DNA of 7,379 bases from contig JAIFMH010000201.1 in the NCBI GenBank assembly GCA_020048595.1, positions 1 to 7,379 on the forward strand, in the 5' to 3' direction. Numbering within the stretch: position 1 is the first letter of the stretch; every line of letters starts with the position of its first letter. The notes under the pieces are model-generated. The model had not been told where the DNA came from, did no database searches, and was given only the letters and a program-made list of their open reading frames with translations. Made by a program: the position numbers and the translations under genes. Source of the stretch: Bacteroidota bacterium. Lineage in GTDB: Bacteria; Bacteroidota; Bacteroidia; Bacteroidales; UBA4417. This document shows, piece after piece, positions 5,938-7,379 of the stretch.

Positions 5938-7379
5938 TCATCTTACAAGTATCTCATCCACAAATAACCATGCCGGTTCTCCATTGGCAGGATGCCAGTC
6001 AGGCAATTTTCCATTGTTTGTGGCTTTTACTTTTATGAACCGGGATTTGCATTTGTAATTGAATGCAACATGAATCAGTTCCTCGTTATCTTTTTCAGGT
6101 TCAGTAAATGACTTCTCGAAAACAGATTTGTAATTGACTCCGTCCTCCGAAGTAAGGAATTCGACTAGTTGTGGTCTGAAAATCCATGATTTAGTGCTTT
6201 CGTTAAAACTGATTTTAAATTCGTGCAAATCCTGAACTTTGCCTAAATCAAGTATTGCTTCCATGTCTGTTCCATTAAAACCACTCCAGCAGCCATCAGC
6301 AAAATCAAGAGTTCCGGTAACTCCATCAATCAATCCCAAAGGACCACCACCATTGTATTTTTCGTCCGGCGGATTCAACAGAGTTATAGCAAATTTTGCT
6401 TTCTGGTATGAAGCTTTACCAGCGAATCCGGTTGTTCCGTCATTCCTCACAGCTAAAAATCTAAAATTTGTTGTTTTGTAAATTTTTATGGGATTGCCGT
6501 ATTTATTTGAATTCTGATCCGGATAACTTCCATCAATCGTATAATAAATGGAAGCATCTTTTTCATTGCATGAAAGATGCACTTCAACGGTATCCGTGAA
6601 AGTAGCCAAAGACGGATTAACACTAACAGCAGGTAATTGACGGTAAAGCCCGAATTCAGACAACGTTGGTGCAAGCCTCGACTGATCAATGGTAAAACGG
6701 ACTTTGTTTGTTTTAACTGAAGGAAATCGAAGTAGTCTTTTATATCCGACTGTTGTGCCTTCCGTAACTTTAATCCAGGCATTATTAATCAGGGCTTCCA
6801 ATGTAAAATGTTCAATCCGCTGTCCGATACTAATGTTTTCCTGCAACAAAAATACATCAAAATCTGAATCTGCTTCGAGATCCAACTCAAACGAATAAGG
6901 TCCTTTTCTGGTCGGATTCCATGATGTTGCATCATTTTTATCTGTAAGCATACTTATATTTAATTCTTTGTCATTTGGCTTAATGGATGCACTTTTAGCC
7001 AGGTTGTCTTTAAATATGGAATACAATGCATTTTTCCATGCTTTTAATGAAATAACATCAGCCTCGTTTATCAATCCAAGGCTGTCAGGCGGAATGTTGA
7101 GCAGCAACAATGAATTTCTTCCAACTGAGCTAAAATAAATATCAAGCAGTTTTTCAGGCGTTTTAACCCGACTGTTTTCATTTTCGTGCCAGAACCATCC
7201 CGGCCTGATTGAAACATCAACTTCCGAAGGATACCAGATCAGGTTTTTTGCTTCTTTAATCTTCATGCGGCTTCCCAGGTCCTGGCTTACCATATCTCCC
7301 GGAGGGATGAATCCTTCGGCTAAGGCTGCCTGCTGTGAATTTTTCGCGATCTTTTCCTGGTTCACAAGGTTGTATGGTA
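5938..7379 (-). CDS. Alpha-L-fucosidase, GH29 family, multi-domain (5' partial)
   Basis: Predicted exo-hydrolase releasing terminal L-fucose from glycans. The frame stays open through the right edge (PYNL precedes the GTG at 7363-7365, which is an internal Val), so the N-terminal half of the catalytic barrel, expected to hold the nucleophile Asp, is outside. Numbering from that Val, residues 1-115 are the end of the GH29 catalytic domain, with the hallmark runs SQDLGSR, LIWYPSEVDVSIRPGWF, LLDIYFSSVGRN and LLLLNIPPD. Residues about 120-243 are a galactose-binding-like beta-sandwich, as usually follows GH29 domains. Residues about 245-320 are a chitobiase/hexosaminidase C-terminal-type module (SIYYTIDGSYPD). 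Residues about 330-475 are a second F5/8 type C-like (CBM32-like) domain (ILDLG, FLTSEDGVNY, RFIKVKA). This matches Bacteroidota secreted or periplasmic fucosidases that act on fucosylated polysaccharides or host glycans. It ends normally with TGA and no T9SS tail. No SusC/SusD genes are visible. Confidence 0.93.
   Translation of the reverse strand, partial: PYNLVNQEKIAKNSQQAALAEGFIPPGDMVSQDLGSRMKIKEAKNLIWYPSEVDVSIRPGWFWHENENSRVKTPEKLLDIYFSSVGRNSLLLLNIPPDSLGLINEADVISLKAWKNALYSIFKDNLAKSASIKPNDKELNISMLTDKNDATSWNPTRKGPYSFELDLEADSDFDVFLLQENISIGQRIEHFTLEALINNAWIKVTEGTTVGYKRLLRFPSVKTNKVRFTIDQSRLAPTLSEFGLYRQLPAVSVNPSLATFTDTVEVHLSCNEKDASIYYTIDGSYPDQNSNKYGNPIKIYKTTNFRFLAVRNDGTTGFAGKASYQKAKFAITLLNPPDEKYNGGGPLGLIDGVTGTLDFADGCWSGFNGTDMEAILDLGKVQDLHEFKISFNESTKSWIFRPQLVEFLTSEDGVNYKSVFEKSFTEPEKDNEELIHVAFNYKCKSRFIKVKATNNGKLPDWHPANGEPAWLFVDEILVR

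Noticed and set aside
7363..7365. GTG as the start codon of the fucosidase gene.
   Set aside because: The frame is open upstream to the window edge with family-like residues, and the remaining product would lack half of the catalytic barrel.

Overview
The window is chromosomal DNA from a member of the Bacteroidota. The evidence is a type IX secretion (T9SS) C-terminal sorting domain on the first protein, two promoter-like sites matching the phylum's TAnnTTTG -7 element, the absence of clear Shine-Dalgarno sequences, and AT-rich spacers. The T9SS signal points to the environmental branches (Cytophagales, Sphingobacteriales or Chitinophagales type) more than to gut Bacteroides, but genus cannot be read from this sequence.

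Layout: three genes on the + strand face three genes on the - strand, meeting in a non-coding gap at 4270-4495. On the + strand: (1) the 3' part of a secreted MBG-repeat surface protein with a T9SS sorting domain, entering from the left edge and closed by a near-ideal rho-independent terminator (1316-1354); (2) a complete membrane protein with a signal peptide, a TPR array predicted to be periplasmic, one membrane helix and a cytoplasmic class III adenylate cyclase; (3) a 196-residue NUMOD4/HNH-like protein with a C-terminal helix-turn-helix, preceded by a roughly 300-base spacer that carries a good promoter candidate and a leader hairpin. On the - strand, in transcription order: (4) an alpha-L-fucosidase (GH29) running in from the right edge without its N-terminal half and carrying a chitobiase-type and F5/8-type C-terminal modules; (5) aat, leucyl/phenylalanyl-tRNA-protein transferase; (6) guaD, guanine deaminase.

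Functionally this is a mixed neighbourhood rather than one pathway: surface display, cAMP signalling, a homing-endonuclease-like DNA-binding protein, glycan degradation, N-degron protein tagging and purine salvage. No CRISPR array, insertion sequence, integrase or identifiable RNA gene is visible. The items most worth a second look are the HNH-like protein, whose residues next to the HNH histidine depart from the usual pattern and which may be a domesticated DNA-binding regulator, and the TPR-sensor adenylate cyclase. I do not see convincing evidence of a wholly new multi-gene system.
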